The notes beneath the pieces were generated by a model. It was not told where the DNA came from. It saw only the letters and a program-made list of their open reading frames with translations, and made no database searches. A DNA stretch of 64,000 nucleotides, from positions 248,001 through 312,000 of the forward strand of contig JBCCWS010000002.1 in NCBI GenBank assembly GCA_039193195.1. Direction: 5' to 3'. This DNA is from Pseudomonadota bacterium. Lineage in GTDB: Bacteria; Pseudomonadota; Gammaproteobacteria; Steroidobacterales; JBCBZW01. This document shows positions 18,910 to 28,992 of this stretch, one piece after another. The position numbers and the translations under genes are program-made. The stretch's first letter is position 1. The number at the start of each line of letters is the position of its first letter.

Positions 18910-20592
18910 ATGGAGCAACAACGTCTATTCCTGTGGCTGGCCCTGGCCTTCGTCATGATGCTGATCTGGCAAGCCTGGATGCAGGATTACGCGCCCCGTC
19001 CGGCCCCGAGTGCCGCCCAACCCTCGGTAGTGCAGGGGCCTAGCGAGAGCAGCGGTGAGCTACCGCCCGCCGTTGTCCTCGACCACGATGGCGACCTGCC
19101 AACCGCACCGGACAGCGGCACAAGCATGGTGCCGACGGTGTCCCCGGCCGCCGACACGGGCGCCCGCGTTCGCGTAGAGACCGACGTCTTCGAAATAGAC
19201 CTGGGCTCCCTCGGCGCTAGCCTGCGCCGGGCGGTCCTGTCCGCTTACCGCGTCAGTGCCAATAACCCAGCGCCGGTTACCCTCCTAGACGATGCCACCG
19301 CCTCGCAGCTTTATGTGATCAACTCTGGCGTTCGCGGTGTGGGCGACGAAGCGCAGCCCACCCATCGCGAGCCCTTTGCAAGCACGGCAGAGACCTTCGT
19401 ACTTGCTGACGACCAGGACGAGCTGCGCGTGCCCTTCACCTGGAGCGCAGGTGATCTGCGTTCCACCAAGACCTACGTCTTCCGCCGCGGCAGCTATGAG
19501 ATCGACATCGAGCAGACGGTCACCAACGAAGGCAGCGAGGCCTGGCGCGGTTCGCCCTACCTGCAGATACGCCGCCGCCAGCCGCCCAATAAGCGGTCGA
19601 TGACCGATGTGGAGTCCTTTTCCTACCGCGGCGCTGTGGTCTACGACGGCGGGAAGTACGAGAAGCTCAAGCCAAAGGCGTTACGCAAGGAGAGCTTGGA
19701 CACTACCGCGTCGGACGGATGGTTCGCCTCGATTCAGCACCACTTTATTGGCGCGGTGGTGCCGCCAGCGCAGACGCCGACTCGTTTCGTTGCGAACATC
19801 AACGATGCCGGCATCGTGACGCAAAATGCTATCGCGGCCCAGCTCTACGATGTGGCACCCGGCGAAACGGTCACTTTCAAGCAACGACTCTACGTGGGTC
19901 CGAAGCTGCAAGAGCAACTGCGCGATGTGTCCCCTCGCCTGCCCCTGGCAGTCGACTACGGCTTCTTCAAGATCTTCGCCCAGCCCCTCTACTGGGTGCT
20001 GGATAAGATCCACAGCCTGATCGGCAACTGGGGCTGGTCGATCATCTTCCTCACCATCTTGATAAAAGCGCTCTTCTATAAGCTGTCTGAGCAGGCCGGT
20101 TTCTCCATGGCCAAAATGCGCAAGGTTGCACCGCGCATGAAGCAGCTACAGGAGCGCTACAAGGACGACCGAATGCAGCTGAATCAGAAGATGATGGAGC
20201 TGTACAAGAAAGAGAAGGTAAATCCGGCGGCTGGGTGCTTGCCCCTGCTCGTGCAGATGCCCGTATTCATCGCCCTGTACTGGGTATTGCTGGAGAGTGT
20301 GGAGCTGCGTCAGGCCCCGTTCATGCTGTGGCTGCAGGACCTTTCGGCGCGAGATCCGTTCTTCGTGCTACCGGTGCTGATGGGTATTAGCATGTTCGTG
20401 CAGCAGAAGATGAACCCGCCGCCGACCGATCCGGTGCAGGCCCGCATCTTCCAGCTCCTGCCCATCGTGTTTACGTTTTTCTTCGCCTTCTTCCCTTCCG
20501 GTCTCGTCCTGTATTGGTTGGTGAACAACGTACTTACCGCGGCTCAGCAGTGGCGAATCAACAAGGTGGTGGAGGGTGCCAGCAGCGGCTAA
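18910..20592 (+). CDS. yidC: Membrane protein insertase YidC
   Basis: This 560-residue inner-membrane insertase starts with 'MEQQRLFLWLALAFVMMLIW', the first membrane segment. A large periplasmic beta domain of gammaproteobacterial type spans about 55-350. The conserved insertase core follows, with membrane segments near 370-395 ('GWSIIFLTILIKALFYKL'), 435-455, 480-500 and 510-530. 'NPAAGCLPLLVQMPVFIALY' is the core signature. It inserts proteins including Fo subunit c, alone or with Sec. Confidence 0.97.
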   Translation: MEQQRLFLWLALAFVMMLIWQAWMQDYAPRPAPSAAQPSVVQGPSESSGELPPAVVLDHDGDLPTAPDSGTSMVPTVSPAADTGARVRVETDVFEIDLGSLGASLRRAVLSAYRVSANNPAPVTLLDDATASQLYVINSGVRGVGDEAQPTHREPFASTAETFVLADDQDELRVPFTWSAGDLRSTKTYVFRRGSYEIDIEQTVTNEGSEAWRGSPYLQIRRRQPPNKRSMTDVESFSYRGAVVYDGGKYEKLKPKALRKESLDTTASDGWFASIQHHFIGAVVPPAQTPTRFVANINDAGIVTQNAIAAQLYDVAPGETVTFKQRLYVGPKLQEQLRDVSPRLPLAVDYGFFKIFAQPLYWVLDKIHSLIGNWGWSIIFLTILIKALFYKLSEQAGFSMAKMRKVAPRMKQLQERYKDDRMQLNQKMMELYKKEKVNPAAGCLPLLVQMPVFIALYWVLLESVELRQAPFMLWLQDLSARDPFFVLPVLMGISMFVQQKMNPPPTDPVQARIFQLLPIVFTFFFAFFPSGLVLYWLVNNVLTAAQQWRINKVVEGASSG

Positions 20593-20607
20593 CTACCGTC
20601 TCAGTCC

Positions 20608-22014
20608 GTGAGCAGGGACGCGCTGATATCGGGCGATACGATCGTTGCGTTGGCCACACCGCCAGGACGTGGCGGCGTCGGCGTCCTGCGTTTGTCTGGT
20701 CCGCAGGCGCGGGTGATTGCTAGTCGAGTCTCGCGCCAGCGTGGAGGTGCTCCCTCCTTTCCCCCGCGTGAAATGCAGTGGGTTACCTTCGTCGATGCGG
20801 CTGGTCATCCCCTAGACTCGGGGCTCGTCGTGTACTTCCAGGCGCCGGCGTCATTCACGGGGGAGGATGTGGTTGAGTGTCATGGGCACGGATCTCCCCG
20901 CGCGCTCGACCAGCTGTTGCGTGCCCTGCTTGCCGCTGGCGCCCGCCACGCCCGTGCCGGCGAGTTCAGCCAGCGTGCCTTCCTCAACAGCAAACTCGAC
21001 CTATCCCAGGCTGAAGCGGTAGCGGACCTGATCGCCGCTAGCACGGTGGGTGCTGCCCGCGCGGCGACCCGATCCCTGCAAGGACAGCTCTCACGCGACG
21101 TTACCGCCCTTGGCGAGGAGCTCCTGCGCTTGCGCGCGTGGTGCGAGGCGACCATCGACTTCGACGACGAAGATGATGTCTCCCGCGACAACCAAGCACC
21201 CCTCGCCGAAGGCCTGGTCCGCCTTCACGATGGCCTGCGCGCGCTGCGTGCGCGCTGCGTGGCAGGACGCGCCCTTCGGGAGGGCCTGACCGTGGTGCTG
21301 GCCGGGCCGCCCAATGCGGGCAAGTCTAGCCTCATGAATGCGCTCGCAGACGATGAGGTAGCGATCGTGACCGACACGCCCGGAACCACCCGCGACCTCC
21401 TACGCGAGACTCTCGACCTCGATGGTCTGCCGGTACACGTGATGGACACGGCGGGATTGCGCGAGACGGATGAGGCCGTAGAGAAGGTCGGCATCGCACG
21501 GGCGCACGCCGCCATGGCTAGGGCCGATCGCGTACTTTACATCGTGGACATCTCACAGCTCTCCGCGGCGGCCCCTACCGCCCCGCTTCCCACGCCTCCG
21601 CCTTGGCCGACGAATCTTCCCGTCGCGATCGTGCACAACAAAATCGACTTGACCGGCGCGCCGCCCCGCTTGGAGCGCTTCGAAGGCGGTCCTATCGAGG
21701 CCACCTTGCAGCTTTCTGCGCAGACTGGCGAAGGTCTCGATCACCTCCGCGCCTATTTGCGTGCAGTGGCGGGTGCGGATCTCGATGCGACAACCGCAGG
21801 TGATGCCTTGTCCGCCCGTACGCGCCATGTCGAGGCGCTCGATCGTACCGCTGAAGCCTTGGCGCGCATCGAGGGTCAGTGGCGGGCGGGCGATGCCGAG
21901 CTCGTGGCGGAGGAGCTGCGTGTCGCCCACGGGGCGCTGATGGAGATCACTGGTGAGATCACGCGAGAAGACCTCCTCGGGGAGATCTTCTCGCGCTTTT
22001 GCATCGGCAAGTAG
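20608..22014 (+). CDS. mnmE: tRNA modification GTPase MnmE
   Basis: This is a 468-residue protein with a GTG start at 20608, 15 bp after yidC. The N-terminal tetrahydrofolate-binding domain begins 'DTIVALATPPGRGGVGVLRL'. The G domain has P-loop 'GPPNAGKS' (233-240), 'DTPGTTRD', 'DTAG' and 'NKID'. The C-terminus is the invariant 'FCIGK'. With MnmG it makes the cmnm5 group at wobble U34 of several tRNAs. A strong hairpin is encoded within its last codons (see 21962). Confidence 0.97.
   Translation: MSRDALISGDTIVALATPPGRGGVGVLRLSGPQARVIASRVSRQRGGAPSFPPREMQWVTFVDAAGHPLDSGLVVYFQAPASFTGEDVVECHGHGSPRALDQLLRALLAAGARHARAGEFSQRAFLNSKLDLSQAEAVADLIAASTVGAARAATRSLQGQLSRDVTALGEELLRLRAWCEATIDFDDEDDVSRDNQAPLAEGLVRLHDGLRALRARCVAGRALREGLTVVLAGPPNAGKSSLMNALADDEVAIVTDTPGTTRDLLRETLDLDGLPVHVMDTAGLRETDEAVEKVGIARAHAAMARADRVLYIVDISQLSAAAPTAPLPTPPPWPTNLPVAIVHNKIDLTGAPPRLERFEGGPIEATLQLSAQTGEGLDHLRAYLRAVAGADLDATTAGDALSARTRHVEALDRTAEALARIEGQWRAGDAELVAEELRVAHGALMEITGEITREDLLGEIFSRFCIGK
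21962..21995. terminator. Strong hairpin with T-run inside the mnmE 3' end
   Basis: A 10 bp perfect outer stem, CGCGAGAAGA (21962-21971) and TCTTCTCGCG (21986-21995), encloses a further 4 bp stem CTCC/GGAG with loop TCGG after a single mismatch. CTTTT follows on the plus strand. By structure it is a rho-independent terminator, yet it ends 19 bases before the mnmE stop codon. It may act on the convergent ABC operon transcript, where it lies past the stop, or be partly tolerated in mnmE. Confidence 0.45.
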
Positions 22015-22018
22015 TGCC

Positions 22019-23194
22019 CTAGCCGACGATACTCTCACGTTGATAGAAGCGATAGGCGACCCAGGCGAGCACGCCCGCCAGAGCGAGCGTCGATGCCCAT
22101 GAGATGCCCAAGAGCGCGAAGTTCAGCGCCTCGCCCTTGATCAGCTCCGTCATCAGCAGGTGTTGCCCGAGACTTGGCACTGCCGTCAGCAGGGCGGTGG
22201 GTCGTACCCCGTAGATAAAGGCGAAGACGATCGGGAAAGTGGGCACCAGCATCATCAAGGATACGTAGGTCTGCGCCTCGCGGTAGGTACGGGTGAAGCT
22301 CGCCACCAGCGTGAGCAAGCTGGCGCCGAACAGAGCAAAGGGCAACATGACCAGCAGCAGCCCCGCCACCACCCGGGGCCCGAAGTCGGCCACCATGCCG
22401 ACCTGATCGAGGGGAATGAGGGGCACCGCGAGGGAAAAGGCGATCAACGAGACGGTGAGCGACACCACGGCGAAGACAGACGTGGCGGCCAACTTCCCGA
22501 TCACCAGCCCGCTGCGCGGCACAGGCAAGCTCAGCAGCGGTTCGAGGGACTTACGCTCTCGCTCGCCCGCGGTGGTGTCGATCGCCAGGTACATGCCGCC
22601 GAACAGGGTAGCAAAGATAAGGAAGTAGGTGACCATCCCGAGCATGGCGACAGATCGACCGGTTGGCGTAGCGACATCATCGCTCTGTAAGTTCACCGGC
22701 ACCAGCACCAGGGGACTAACGCCGCGCACCATCAGTCGCCGCTGCACCAAACTTTTTCGATAGGTGCCCACCGCTGACTGAACCCGTGCGACGTGGCGTG
22801 AGGCCGCGGAGTCCGCCGAGTCGGCAACTAAGGTCAGGGTGGCGGGCATCCCCTCGCGCAGGCGCCGGGCGTAGTCTTCACTGACCACCAACACCAGTTC
22901 TCTCTCGCCAGACCGTACAAGCTCTCGTGGATCTCCCTCTACAGGAACAGTGGTGATGTTGTGCTGGGCCAACCAAGCGACGAGGTTGGGCGCCTGGTGG
23001 CCACCCTGGGTAGCGATCTCTAGCGTGCTCTGCGTTTGTTCGACGGCCCGATCGAGGGAAATGCTGATCATGCCCCCGAACATGAGCGGACCGAGCAGCG
23101 GCCCCATGAGAAGCGCGGAGGCGAGCGTGCGACGGTCCCTAAGGTTGTCCAGGCACTCTTTGAGAAAGACGATCCAAGCGGTACGCATCAACAT
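22019..23194 (-). CDS. ABC-2 type transporter permease (NatB-like)
   Basis: This is a 391-residue membrane protein. One segment near 25-45 is followed by a large extracytoplasmic domain (about 50-190), and then five or so membrane segments from 'MLGMVTYFLIFATLFGGMYL' (about 204) to 'ISWASTLALAGVLAWVAYRF'. The motif 'DTTAGERERKSLEPLLSLPV' is typical of ABC-2 permeases of the NatB type (sodium or drug exporters). The start codon shares one base with the stop of the ATPase gene (TAATG), so both are translated together. The substrate cannot be read from the sequence. It converges on mnmE with 4 bp between the stops. Confidence 0.88.
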   Translation of the reverse strand: MLMRTAWIVFLKECLDNLRDRRTLASALLMGPLLGPLMFGGMISISLDRAVEQTQSTLEIATQGGHQAPNLVAWLAQHNITTVPVEGDPRELVRSGERELVLVVSEDYARRLREGMPATLTLVADSADSAASRHVARVQSAVGTYRKSLVQRRLMVRGVSPLVLVPVNLQSDDVATPTGRSVAMLGMVTYFLIFATLFGGMYLAIDTTAGERERKSLEPLLSLPVPRSGLVIGKLAATSVFAVVSLTVSLIAFSLAVPLIPLDQVGMVADFGPRVVAGLLLVMLPFALFGASLLTLVASFTRTYREAQTYVSLMMLVPTFPIVFAFIYGVRPTALLTAVPSLGQHLLMTELIKGEALNFALLGISWASTLALAGVLAWVAYRFYQRESIVG

Positions 23195-23925
23195 TACATC
23201 AGCCCCTCGCCGCTGCCGAGGGCGTTCACGAACGCTTCCTCGAAGGTGTTGCCCCCCAAGGTCTCCAGAAGCGCGCCTGGCGTACCCGATGCCGCCACCT
23301 TACCGCCGCTGACGATGACCACCTCATCACACAGGGCACTGACTTCCTGCATGATGTGGCTGGAGAACACGACGCAGCGGCCTTCGTCGCGAAACCGGCG
23401 GATTAGCTCACGCATGGCACGCGTGGCCATCACGTCGAGGCCATTGGTAGGTTCATCCAGGAGCAAGTTGGCGGGGTTGTGCACCATGGCACGGGCGAGC
23501 CCCACCTTAGTCCTTTCACCCTGGCTAAAGCCGTCCGTGCGACGGTCGGCGACTTGCCCCAAGTCGAGCATCTCGATCAGCTCATCGACCCGATGCGCAA
23601 GGCCCTTGCCGTTCATGCCGTGAAGCTGGCCGAAGTATCGAATGTTCTCGCGTGCCGTAAGCTGCTTGTACAGGCCGGACTGGTGTGGAAGCACCCCTAA
23701 CCGTGCGCGGGCGCGCAGGGGTTCACGGTGCACGTCGATTTGGTCCACTAGCGCTTGGCCGCGATCGGGATTGAGCTGAGCGTAGAGCATCCGCAGGGTA
23801 GTCGATTTGCCCGCGCCGTTAGGGCCCAAGAGGCCCGTGACGGCGCCGTCGCGTGCGGTGAAACTGACGTCATCCACGGCCACGACTCCGGGGAAGGTCT
23901 TGTGCAGCTGGGTAGCCTCTAACAT
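23194..23925 (-). CDS. ABC transporter ATP-binding protein (NatA-like)
   Basis: This is a 243-residue ATPase with Walker A 'GLLGPNGAGKSTTLRMLY', Q-loop 'VLPHQSGLY', signature 'FSQGERTKVGLARAM', Walker B 'NLLLDEPTNGLDV' and switch His in 'VVFSSHIMQEV'. It pairs with the permease at 22019. The S33 hydrolase gene lies 8 bp upstream, so the three minus-strand genes may form one operon. Confidence 0.93.
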   Translation of the reverse strand: MLEATQLHKTFPGVVAVDDVSFTARDGAVTGLLGPNGAGKSTTLRMLYAQLNPDRGQALVDQIDVHREPLRARARLGVLPHQSGLYKQLTARENIRYFGQLHGMNGKGLAHRVDELIEMLDLGQVADRRTDGFSQGERTKVGLARAMVHNPANLLLDEPTNGLDVMATRAMRELIRRFRDEGRCVVFSSHIMQEVSALCDEVVIVSGGKVAASGTPGALLETLGGNTFEEAFVNALGSGEGLM

Positions 23926-23933
23926 GGGAACCT

Positions 23934-25469
23934 CTAGGGAGCCGTGGCGGAGAAGTCGAGGAAAAACGCGGTCGGCGCCAGGCGCTCGACGCAGCTCGTG
24001 TCCAATTCCTCGTGGCTCTGGTCCGTGACGAACCGACCGATCAAGCGCGGTAGGCAGCCACTGGCGGCGATGCCGTGACCCTGACCTTTGGCAACGATAT
24101 GCAGGGCGTTCGATAGGAAGGCCCCGTCCGGTCCAATCGTTCGCTCTGCGTTGCGTGGCGGCGTGATCGGATCTGCTTCACCGGATAGGATGAGGACGGG
24201 GTGATCGCTCATCACCGCCTCTTTGAACCCATCGTCGATAACCCCGCGAGGCCACACGCTGCACATCGTGGCGAGGCCCTCGTGCTGGTCACTGCCGAGG
24301 TAGGTCCCTTCGATCTGCTCCAGGGATAGCTCGCGGGCGATGAACTCGTCGAAGTAGGGCGCGTCTTCCGTGCAGGCCACCGCGTTGTGCATGCCGTAGC
24401 TCAGCGACTCATCGAGGGAGGACATCACCATCTGCGCCTGTGCCGCGAGAGGCTGGTAGTTGCCTTCAGCGGCCTGTTCGATGATCAGTGGAATCAGCGA
24501 TGTGCCGGTAGGTGAGTAGCTCAGGAGGCGAATGGCAGCGCGTAGGTGCGCAACCCCTATGTCGATCGTGATCGGCTCACCGGTGAATGGATCATCTAGG
24601 TCCACCGCGATCGACTGCAGCGCCAGCTTGGCCTGAACCTGGGTGAACTTCTCTTGCAGGTTGGTGAAGCGCTCGGCGCAGGACGGCTCGTCTTCGCACC
24701 GACTGATGAGCCGGTTCAACGCCGTTTGGGCGTCGAGGGCGATCTCCGGCGCGATAGGAATCTGCATCGGCACCACGCCATCGAGGATCACGGTCCGCGT
24801 GTGCTGCGGGTATTGGCGCAGGTAGTGCAGCGCCACGCGGGTGCCGTAGGAGGCGCCGTAGACGTTGAGGGCCGTGTAGCCAAGGGCATCTCGCACCGCA
24901 TCGAGATCGTCGACGGCGATACTGGTGGTGTAGAAGCGCGGGTCGTGGGGCAGTGTCCTTAAGCACTCGCGGGTGAGCACGAGCATCTGTTCGTCGTCCA
25001 CATCGGTCTCATCGATCTCACTGAAGTCGCAATCGAGGCGGTTCGAATCTCCCGTGCCGCGTTGGTCGACGAGGACGATGTCGCGGCGTCGGCGGACTTG
25101 CTCGAAGGCACTGGCGAAGCTGACGTAGAACTCGGTGGAGGCGGCTCCAGGCCCGCCGGCGATGACCGTCAAAGCATCATCGGCAGGGGTTGGCGTTAGG
25201 GCCGGAATAACGGCTACTTTTAGACTGACCTGCTTGCCTCCGGGCAGTTGCGGATCTTCCGGCTGCTCAATGCGTGTGCAGCGAGCGGCCTGTCGGCGCA
25301 GCTTGGCCGTGTCGCTGATGAGGCAATCCTCAAAGGCGACATCGGTGGCGGAGGTCGACGCGGTGTCCTCGGCCGATGCCACGCTGGCGACGGTGGCCAG
25401 TAGCAGAGCAGCGAGGGAACGACGCTCGATACGAACTCGACGTCGCCCGTGGATTGCACGAGGTCTCAT
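23934..25469 (-). CDS. Secreted alpha/beta hydrolase, S33 tripeptidyl-aminopeptidase type
   Basis: This is a 511-residue protein with an N-terminal basic stretch and signal peptide (about 17-33, 'SLAALLLATVASVASA'). The alpha/beta hydrolase fold has the oxyanion region 'IAGGPGAAS' and the nucleophile Ser207 in 'VYGASYGTR'. The C-terminal TAP-like domain carries the acid Asp433 in 'LSGEADPITPP' and His465 in 'GQGHGIAAS'. Two Cys pairs fit a periplasmic or extracellular location. Members remove peptides from the N-terminus of substrates or act as prolyl aminopeptidases or esterases. It lies upstream of the ABC genes by 8 bp. Confidence 0.86.
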   Translation of the reverse strand: MRPRAIHGRRRVRIERRSLAALLLATVASVASAEDTASTSATDVAFEDCLISDTAKLRRQAARCTRIEQPEDPQLPGGKQVSLKVAVIPALTPTPADDALTVIAGGPGAASTEFYVSFASAFEQVRRRRDIVLVDQRGTGDSNRLDCDFSEIDETDVDDEQMLVLTRECLRTLPHDPRFYTTSIAVDDLDAVRDALGYTALNVYGASYGTRVALHYLRQYPQHTRTVILDGVVPMQIPIAPEIALDAQTALNRLISRCEDEPSCAERFTNLQEKFTQVQAKLALQSIAVDLDDPFTGEPITIDIGVAHLRAAIRLLSYSPTGTSLIPLIIEQAAEGNYQPLAAQAQMVMSSLDESLSYGMHNAVACTEDAPYFDEFIARELSLEQIEGTYLGSDQHEGLATMCSVWPRGVIDDGFKEAVMSDHPVLILSGEADPITPPRNAERTIGPDGAFLSNALHIVAKGQGHGIAASGCLPRLIGRFVTDQSHEELDTSCVERLAPTAFFLDFSATAP

Positions 25470-25633
25470 GGCACTCCCATTCGAGATAGCGGTAGCGGAG
25501 TAGGCGGCCGTTTGGGTCGATAGTCAAAGGTTGCGGCGAAACCTTACACGGGGCGAGCGGTGGTGACCGCTACCTGGGTCGTGAGGGCGCTAGGTGGTCA
25601 AAAAAACGCCTGCGAACCGCTACACTGCGCGCC

Positions 25634-27508
25634 ATGCGATACCCAACTGAATACGGCGTTTTAGTGATCGGCGGTGGGCACGCGGGTACGGAGGCGGCCC
25701 TTGCGGCCGCCCGAAGTGGTGCGTCAACACTTCTGGTGACCCACAACGTTGACACCTTGGGTCAGATGAGCTGCAACCCGTCCATCGGCGGGATCGGCAA
25801 GGGGCACCTGGCGCGCGAGGTCGATGCCCTCGGGGGGGCAATGGCGCAGGCGGCCGATCGGGCGGGAATTCACTTCCGCACGCTAAATGCGCGCAAGGGC
25901 CCTGCAGTGCGGGCGACTCGCGCCCAGGCGGATCGCGTGCTGTATCGGGAGGCGATACGCCAAGCTCTGCAGGCTCAGGCCGACCTGTCGATCCTCCAGC
26001 AGGGCGTCGACGACGTGCTGATGGAAGGCGAGCGTGTGGTCGGTGTGGTAACAGCGCTCGGCATCCGGATCCGAGCTCGCTGCGTCGTCCTGACCGCAGG
26101 CACCTTTCTCGCAGGCAAAATCCACGTTGGCGAGGCCCAACAGGGCGGCGGTCGGGCGGGGGATGCGCCGGCCAACCGCCTTGCCGCGCGCCTGCGCGAG
26201 CTGGCGTTTCGCACCGGCCGCCTCAAGACCGGCACGCCGCCGCGTCTGGACGGCGACACGATCGACTACGGCCAGCTTACGCCCCAGCCCGGTGACGAGC
26301 CGCGCCCCGTGTTCTCTTACCTTGGTAGCCGCGCCGATCACCCCACGCAAGTTGCCTGTCACATCACACGCACGACGGAGCACACTCACGACATCATCCG
26401 CGGCGCCCTTGATCGCTCCCCTATCTTCAGCGGAGCCATCGATGGGGTCGGCCCGCGCTATTGCCCCTCGGTCGAAGACAAAGTGGTGCGTTTCGCTGAT
26501 CGGGACTCGCATCAGATCTTCGTCGAGCCCGAGGGTCTGACCACCAGCGAGGTCTACCCGAACGGGATCTCCACGTCCTTGCCCTTCGATGTACAGCTAG
26601 CGCTAGTGCAGTCCATCCCTGGCTTTAGAAATGCCCACATCACGCGCCCGGGCTACGCGATTGAGTACGACTACTTCGATCCACGAGACCTGGCGCCCTC
26701 GCTCGCCACACAAGCTGTTTCAGGTCTGTACTTCGCCGGTCAGATCAATGGCACGACAGGCTACGAAGAGGCTGCCGCCCAGGGTCTGGTGGCCGGCCTT
26801 AACGCAGCGCGCGAGGCCCGCGGCGAAGCCTCCTGGTTCCCGCGGCGCGACCAAGGCTATATTGGCGTGCTCATCGATGACCTAACCACCCGCGGTACGA
26901 GCGAACCGTACCGTATGTTCACCAGCCGCGCAGAGCACCGCTTGCTCCTGCGCGAGGACAATGCTGATCTTCGCTTGACACCGATCGGGCGTGAGCTCGG
27001 TGTTGTGAACGACGAGCGGTGGGCGCACTTTGAAAGCCGGCGTGAGCGGATTGAGCTCGAGGGACGACGTCTCGAGGGATTGCTCATTCGCCCGGATGCG
27101 CAGGACCCGACTACGCTAGCAGATGTGTTTGGTGACGTGCCATCTCGAGAGTTGCACGCCATGGAAGCGCTCAAGCGTCCTGGCGTGACCTACGCCGGCT
27201 TGATGCGTTTGGCCGAAGTGGGCCCGGGTGTGGATGAGGAAGACGTCGCCTTCGCGCTCGAAGTGAACGCGCGCTACGAGGGCTACATCGCTCGTCAACA
27301 GCTTGATATCGAGCGCCAGCGTGCTGCCGAGAATACGACCCTACCCGTTACCCTGGACTACTCAGCTGTGCGCGGCCTAAGCGTTGAGGTGTGCCAGAAG
27401 CTCACCCAAGCTCGACCCCACACGGTCGGCCAAGCCGCGCGCCTGGCGGGGGTCACGCCCGCGGCAATTTCCCTATTGCTGGTGCACCTCAAGCGTCACG
27501 CAAGCTAA
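25634..27508 (+). CDS. mnmG: tRNA uridine 5-carboxymethylaminomethyl modification enzyme MnmG (GidA)
   Basis: This is a 624-residue FAD enzyme, the partner of MnmE in wobble-uridine modification. The dinucleotide-binding motif is '[20 protein letters not shown]' at the start. '[20 protein letters not shown]' and '[16 protein letters not shown]' are family signatures, and '[15 protein letters not shown]' is the C-terminal FAD contact. In most gammaproteobacteria rsmG follows directly; here 13.4 kb of other genes separate them. Confidence 0.98.
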   Translation: MRYPTEYGVLVIGGGHAGTEAALAAARSGASTLLVTHNVDTLGQMSCNPSIGGIGKGHLAREVDALGGAMAQAADRAGIHFRTLNARKGPAVRATRAQADRVLYREAIRQALQAQADLSILQQGVDDVLMEGERVVGVVTALGIRIRARCVVLTAGTFLAGKIHVGEAQQGGGRAGDAPANRLAARLRELAFRTGRLKTGTPPRLDGDTIDYGQLTPQPGDEPRPVFSYLGSRADHPTQVACHITRTTEHTHDIIRGALDRSPIFSGAIDGVGPRYCPSVEDKVVRFADRDSHQIFVEPEGLTTSEVYPNGISTSLPFDVQLALVQSIPGFRNAHITRPGYAIEYDYFDPRDLAPSLATQAVSGLYFAGQINGTTGYEEAAAQGLVAGLNAAREARGEASWFPRRDQGYIGVLIDDLTTRGTSEPYRMFTSRAEHRLLLREDNADLRLTPIGRELGVVNDERWAHFESRRERIELEGRRLEGLLIRPDAQDPTTLADVFGDVPSRELHAMEALKRPGVTYAGLMRLAEVGPGVDEEDVAFALEVNARYEGYIARQQLDIERQRAAENTTLPVTLDYSAVRGLSVEVCQKLTQARPHTVGQAARLAGVTPAAISLLLVHLKRHAS

Positions 27509-27528
27509 CTCGAGGACTAGGAGCTTCC

Positions 27529-28008
27529 ATGCGTTTTCACGATTTCGAGATCTCAGCCCTGGATGGCAGTATGAATCTGCTCGCCAAGGCCGAGGGCAAG
27601 GTAGTGCTGGCCGTCAATGTGGCCAGCCAGTGCGGCTTCACCTCTCAGTACGATGGCTTGCAAGCATTGTTCGAGGAGCTCAACGATCAGGAGTTTCTGA
27701 TCATCGGTTTCCCCTGCAATCAGTTCGGGGCTCAGGAGCCTGGCTCGCCGGAGGAGATCGCAGACTTCTGTCGGGTCAACTACAACGTCACCTTTCCATT
27801 GAGCGAGAAGATCGAGGTCAATGGCACCGATCGCCACCCGCTCTACGCCTGGCTCACGGACGACGCCCAGGGCCAAACGGGTGATATCCGCTGGAACTTT
27901 GAGAAGTTCCTGATTGGCCGCGACGGCCAGGTCATCTCGCGCTACGGCTCGAGGGTAGCGCCAGAAGACGCCACCCTTCTGCAGGAGTTGGCAGACGCGC
28001 TCGAGTGA
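27529..28008 (+). CDS. Glutathione peroxidase family protein
   Basis: This is a 159-residue thiol peroxidase. The peroxidatic Cys35 is in 'NVASQCGFTSQY'. The active-site Gln and Trp/Asn are in 'GFPCNQFGAQEPG' (Gln65) and 'RWNFEKFL' (Trp122, Asn123). Bacterial members usually use thioredoxin or glutathione to reduce peroxides. No signal peptide is seen, so it is cytoplasmic. An AGGAG motif 6 bases before the ATG at 27529 fixes the start. It follows mnmG by 20 bp. Confidence 0.92.
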   Translation: MRFHDFEISALDGSMNLLAKAEGKVVLAVNVASQCGFTSQYDGLQALFEELNDQEFLIIGFPCNQFGAQEPGSPEEIADFCRVNYNVTFPLSEKIEVNGTDRHPLYAWLTDDAQGQTGDIRWNFEKFLIGRDGQVISRYGSRVAPEDATLLQELADALE

Positions 28009-28027
28009 CCCTACGCGGCAAGGCTTC

Positions 28028-28804
28028 CTATTCGGTGATCAGATCGAAGGTGGCGCGCACGCGCACGTCAATGCTGATCTGGCCCGGCTCATAGGTCTCC
28101 TCACCGGAGCTCGGCCCTGCCGCCGCAGCGAGGCGCGAGCGGGAGTAGCGTTCGACCGGGGGCCGCACGGCGGCATCGTCGGTCGCGATGTCGCGCACCG
28201 CCCCTAACTTGGCATCGAGGGTGCTCGCCAGTACCTCGGCACGGGCGCGCGCATCCAACGCAGCAAGCTTCAACGCCTCGCGCTGAAAACGAGCCTCGTC
28301 GGTGACGGCGAAGCGCGGCGGCGACGCCTGGTTGGCGCCTAAGGCGATGCTGCGCTCGATCAGTGGCCCGAGCTGCTCCAAGTCGCGTAGGACTACCACC
28401 AGTTCCCGCGAGACGCGGTACCCGACAATCCGTGGCCCTTCGTCAGAGGCCCCGCGGGTTTGTCGCGCGTACTCTGGGTAGATGCGCACGCCAGTTGTGG
28501 AGACATCCTGAGCCTCTACGCCTAAGCCCCGACACAGCTCTCGAAACGCGCCAACTACTTTAGCTACCGCGTCGCGCGCCTGCTCGGCACTCGGGCGCGA
28601 CTCGGCCACGCCGAGGCGGACTAGAGCGTGATCCGGATCGGCCTCCAGCGTGGCGCTGCCGGTCACAGATACCTGTCGTTGGACCATGGGCGTGCCCTCC
28701 ATACGGTCGTGCTGGGCGGCCGATACAAGGGGCGCTAGGAGGGCCCCGATCAGCGTCGCGATGAGTGCCGGCAAGGCTCGCCGACGGTGAGGTGGTTGTC
28801 GCAT
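28028..28804 (-). CDS. Exported SIMPL (DUF541) domain protein
   Basis: This is a 258-residue protein. The ATG at 28804 has an AGGAG 8 bases upstream and opens a good signal peptide ('RRRALPALIATLIGALLAPL', then 'VSAAQ'), so I prefer it to the in-frame ATG at 28861. The SIMPL domain follows: 'QVSVTGSATLEADPDHALVR', and later 'ALDARARAEVLASTLDAKLG' and 'ISIDVRVRATFDL'. Bacterial members are periplasmic and have been linked to oxidative stress protection and heat-stable assemblies; a specific role is not known. It converges on the glutathione peroxidase gene. Confidence 0.85.
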   Translation of the reverse strand: MRQPPHRRRALPALIATLIGALLAPLVSAAQHDRMEGTPMVQRQVSVTGSATLEADPDHALVRLGVAESRPSAEQARDAVAKVVGAFRELCRGLGVEAQDVSTTGVRIYPEYARQTRGASDEGPRIVGYRVSRELVVVLRDLEQLGPLIERSIALGANQASPPRFAVTDEARFQREALKLAALDARARAEVLASTLDAKLGAVRDIATDDAAVRPPVERYSRSRLAAAAGPSSGEETYEPGQISIDVRVRATFDLITE

Positions 28805-28992
28805 CGATCGGCTCCTGGAGGCGGTACCAGTCGGCGTTTCGGCTAGCCGCATGGACGCCAAATTTTGGGATGATATACCATACGTCTCGTTAGACGCCGC
28901 AGGGACGCCGAGTGCACCGCTGGCTTCAATCTAGATGCCACGCAAAGCGGCTAATCGATTAGATTTCTGAGACTTTTTATGCGGGAGGATCC

